Positions 5,283 to 6,051 of a stretch of DNA of 6,051 bases are shown here, piece by piece (the first letter of the stretch is position 1; each line of letters starts with the position of its first letter). The stretch is from WHSM01 sp050701635 (lineage in GTDB: Bacteria; Actinomycetota; Actinomycetes; Mycobacteriales; Micromonosporaceae). The position numbers were made by a program, and so were the translations under genes. The stretch spans positions 1 to 6,051 of the forward strand of contig JBOGDF010000329.1 of assembly GCA_050701635.1 (NCBI GenBank), in the 5' to 3' direction. Below the pieces are notes generated by a model. That model had not been told where the DNA came from. It did no database searches and saw nothing but the letters and a program-made list of their open reading frames with translations.

Positions 5283-5942
5283 TCAGCCGCGGCCGAGCCC
5301 GGCGTCCCTGGCCCGTACGATCGCCTGTGCCCGATCGGCGACCCGCAGCTTGGTGAAGACCGCCGAGACGTTGTTCGCGACCGTCTTGGGCGCGACCCCG
5401 AGCCGTACGCCGATCGCCGCGTTCGACAACCCGGCGGCGAGCAGGTCGAGAATCTCCCGCTCCCGGGCGGTCAGCTCCGGGAACGGCTCCGCGGTGGCCG
5501 GCGGCGGGCCCGAGAAGAAACCCAGCACCCGCTGCGCCACGCCCGGGCCGAAGATCGCCTCGCCCGCGGCGACGGCGCGGATGGCGCGGGCGATCTCGTC
5601 CTGCTCCGCGCCCTTCACGAGGTAGCCGCGCGCCCCCGCCCGCATCGCGGTGAACAGCGAGTCGTCGTCTTCGTACATCGTCAGCACCAGCACCGCGGTC
5701 TTCGGCGCCACGCGTACGATCTCGCGGGTCGCCGCGAAGCCGTCGACGTCGGGCATCTGCAGATCGAGCACGGCGACGTCGGGCCTGGCAGCCACCACTT
5801 CCCGGATCGCCTCGCGGCCGGTGGTGGCGACTCCCACCACCTCGAAGCCGCTCAGCGATCCCAGCAGCGCCGCGAGCCCCTCTCGTACGATCGGATGGTC
5901 GTCGGCGACCACCACGCGGATGCCACGCCCGGTGTCGGTCAC
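5283..5942 (-). CDS. NarL/LuxR-family two-component response regulator
   Basis: From the chosen GTG start (5942) the protein has 219 residues. The receiver domain shows VVVADDHPIVREGL (10-23, acidic D14/D15), phosphoacceptor D60 in VLDLQMPDVDG, T88 in VLTMYEDDD and K110 in YLVKGA. A linker leads to a LuxR helix-turn-helix: LTAREREILDLLAAGLSNAAIGVRLGVAPKTVANNVSAVFTKL (157-199). It should bind DNA once phosphorylated by a sensor kinase, which is not visible and may lie beyond the right edge. The frame stays open to base 6050, but the extra 36 residues are Pro/Arg-rich, precede the conserved start and would hide the RBS-like AGGATGG, so the shorter form is preferred. The target genes are unknown. 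Confidence 0.9.
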   Translation of the reverse strand: MTDTGRGIRVVVADDHPIVREGLAALLGSLSGFEVVGVATTGREAIREVVAARPDVAVLDLQMPDVDGFAATREIVRVAPKTAVLVLTMYEDDDSLFTAMRAGARGYLVKGAEQDEIARAIRAVAAGEAIFGPGVAQRVLGFFSGPPPATAEPFPELTAREREILDLLAAGLSNAAIGVRLGVAPKTVANNVSAVFTKLRVADRAQAIVRARDAGLGRG

Positions 5943-6051
5943 TAGGGCACCATCCTTTTTGCAGGGCCTGAGAGGGTTCCTGTTGTAGGGACTCGGCGGG
6001 AGCCGGGGTGACGGCCTGGTTCGGTTGCCGGAGAACGGCCACCATGACACT
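5943..6051. other. Upstream region of the response regulator, no confident gene
   Basis: This stretch has lower GC at the third position of possible frames than the genes around it. One minus-strand frame is open from the edge to a TAG overlapping the GTG start by 1 nt (CCCTAGTG), which could be the tail of a sensor kinase. Its codon usage is not coding-like, so an intergenic leader or promoter is more likely. I see no convincing -10/-35 pair or operator. Confidence 0.4.
5950..5956 (-). promoter_or_regulatory. Ribosome binding site deciding the response regulator start
   Basis: On the minus strand AAAAAGGATGG stands 7 nt before GTG 5942. The purine-rich AGGATGG resembles the Shine-Dalgarno sequence and supports GTG 5942 rather than the upstream in-frame start at 6050. 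Confidence 0.55.

Noticed and set aside
4645..6045. Minus-strand open frame overlapping the response regulator in another frame
   Set aside because: The translation is nearly all Arg/Gly/Ala/Pro, and the response regulator frame has complete receiver and HTH motifs.
5943..6050. N-terminal extension of the response regulator to the start at 6050
   Set aside because: The added 36 residues are Pro/Arg-rich and absent from typical NarL regulators, and a plausible RBS precedes GTG 5942.

Overview
The window is very GC-rich, with strong G/C preference at third codon positions, tightly packed genes and many GTG starts. This points to an actinobacterium. The frequent CGTAC-type codon pairs resemble Micromonosporaceae, but that family-level guess is an inference. 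No BLAST or HMM search was run; family names and comparisons with Mycobacterium tuberculosis proteins rest on visible motifs and recalled sequences.

Layout: (1) 2-775 (+) is the 3' part of ipdC, a flavin oxidoreductase of steroid C/D-ring degradation, cut by the window edge. (2) 848-1333 (+) is a SnoaL/NTF2-fold protein preceded by a near-perfect KstR-type palindrome at 806-819. (3) A perfect match to the KstR pattern TnnAACnnGTTnnA lies at 1331-1344. It overlaps a -10 element placed so that transcription would start on the GTG of the next gene, giving a leaderless mRNA. (4) 1355-4697 (+) is a DUF1214 protein, an SDR dehydrogenase and a sulfotransferase-family protein, in the same order as the KstR-regulated genes Rv3531c-Rv3530c-Rv3529c of M. 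tuberculosis. (5) Between the SDR and sulfotransferase genes sits a 213-bp non-autonomous transposable element (MITE) with 20-bp terminal inverted repeats, flanking TA duplications and two internal hairpins. It landed in the SDR stop codon, changing TAA to TAG without altering the protein. (6) 4710-5270 (+) is a MobA-like nucleotidyltransferase. (7) 5283-5942 (-) is a NarL/LuxR response regulator convergent with it.

The left three quarters reads as a steroid-catabolism locus under a KstR-like TetR repressor: ipdC acts on the last two steroid rings, and the DUF1214-SDR-sulfotransferase set is a conserved companion group whose reaction I cannot name. The two right-hand genes have no evident link to steroids. 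The most unusual feature is the MITE at the stop codon, which splits what was probably a tight operon with about 10 nt between genes.
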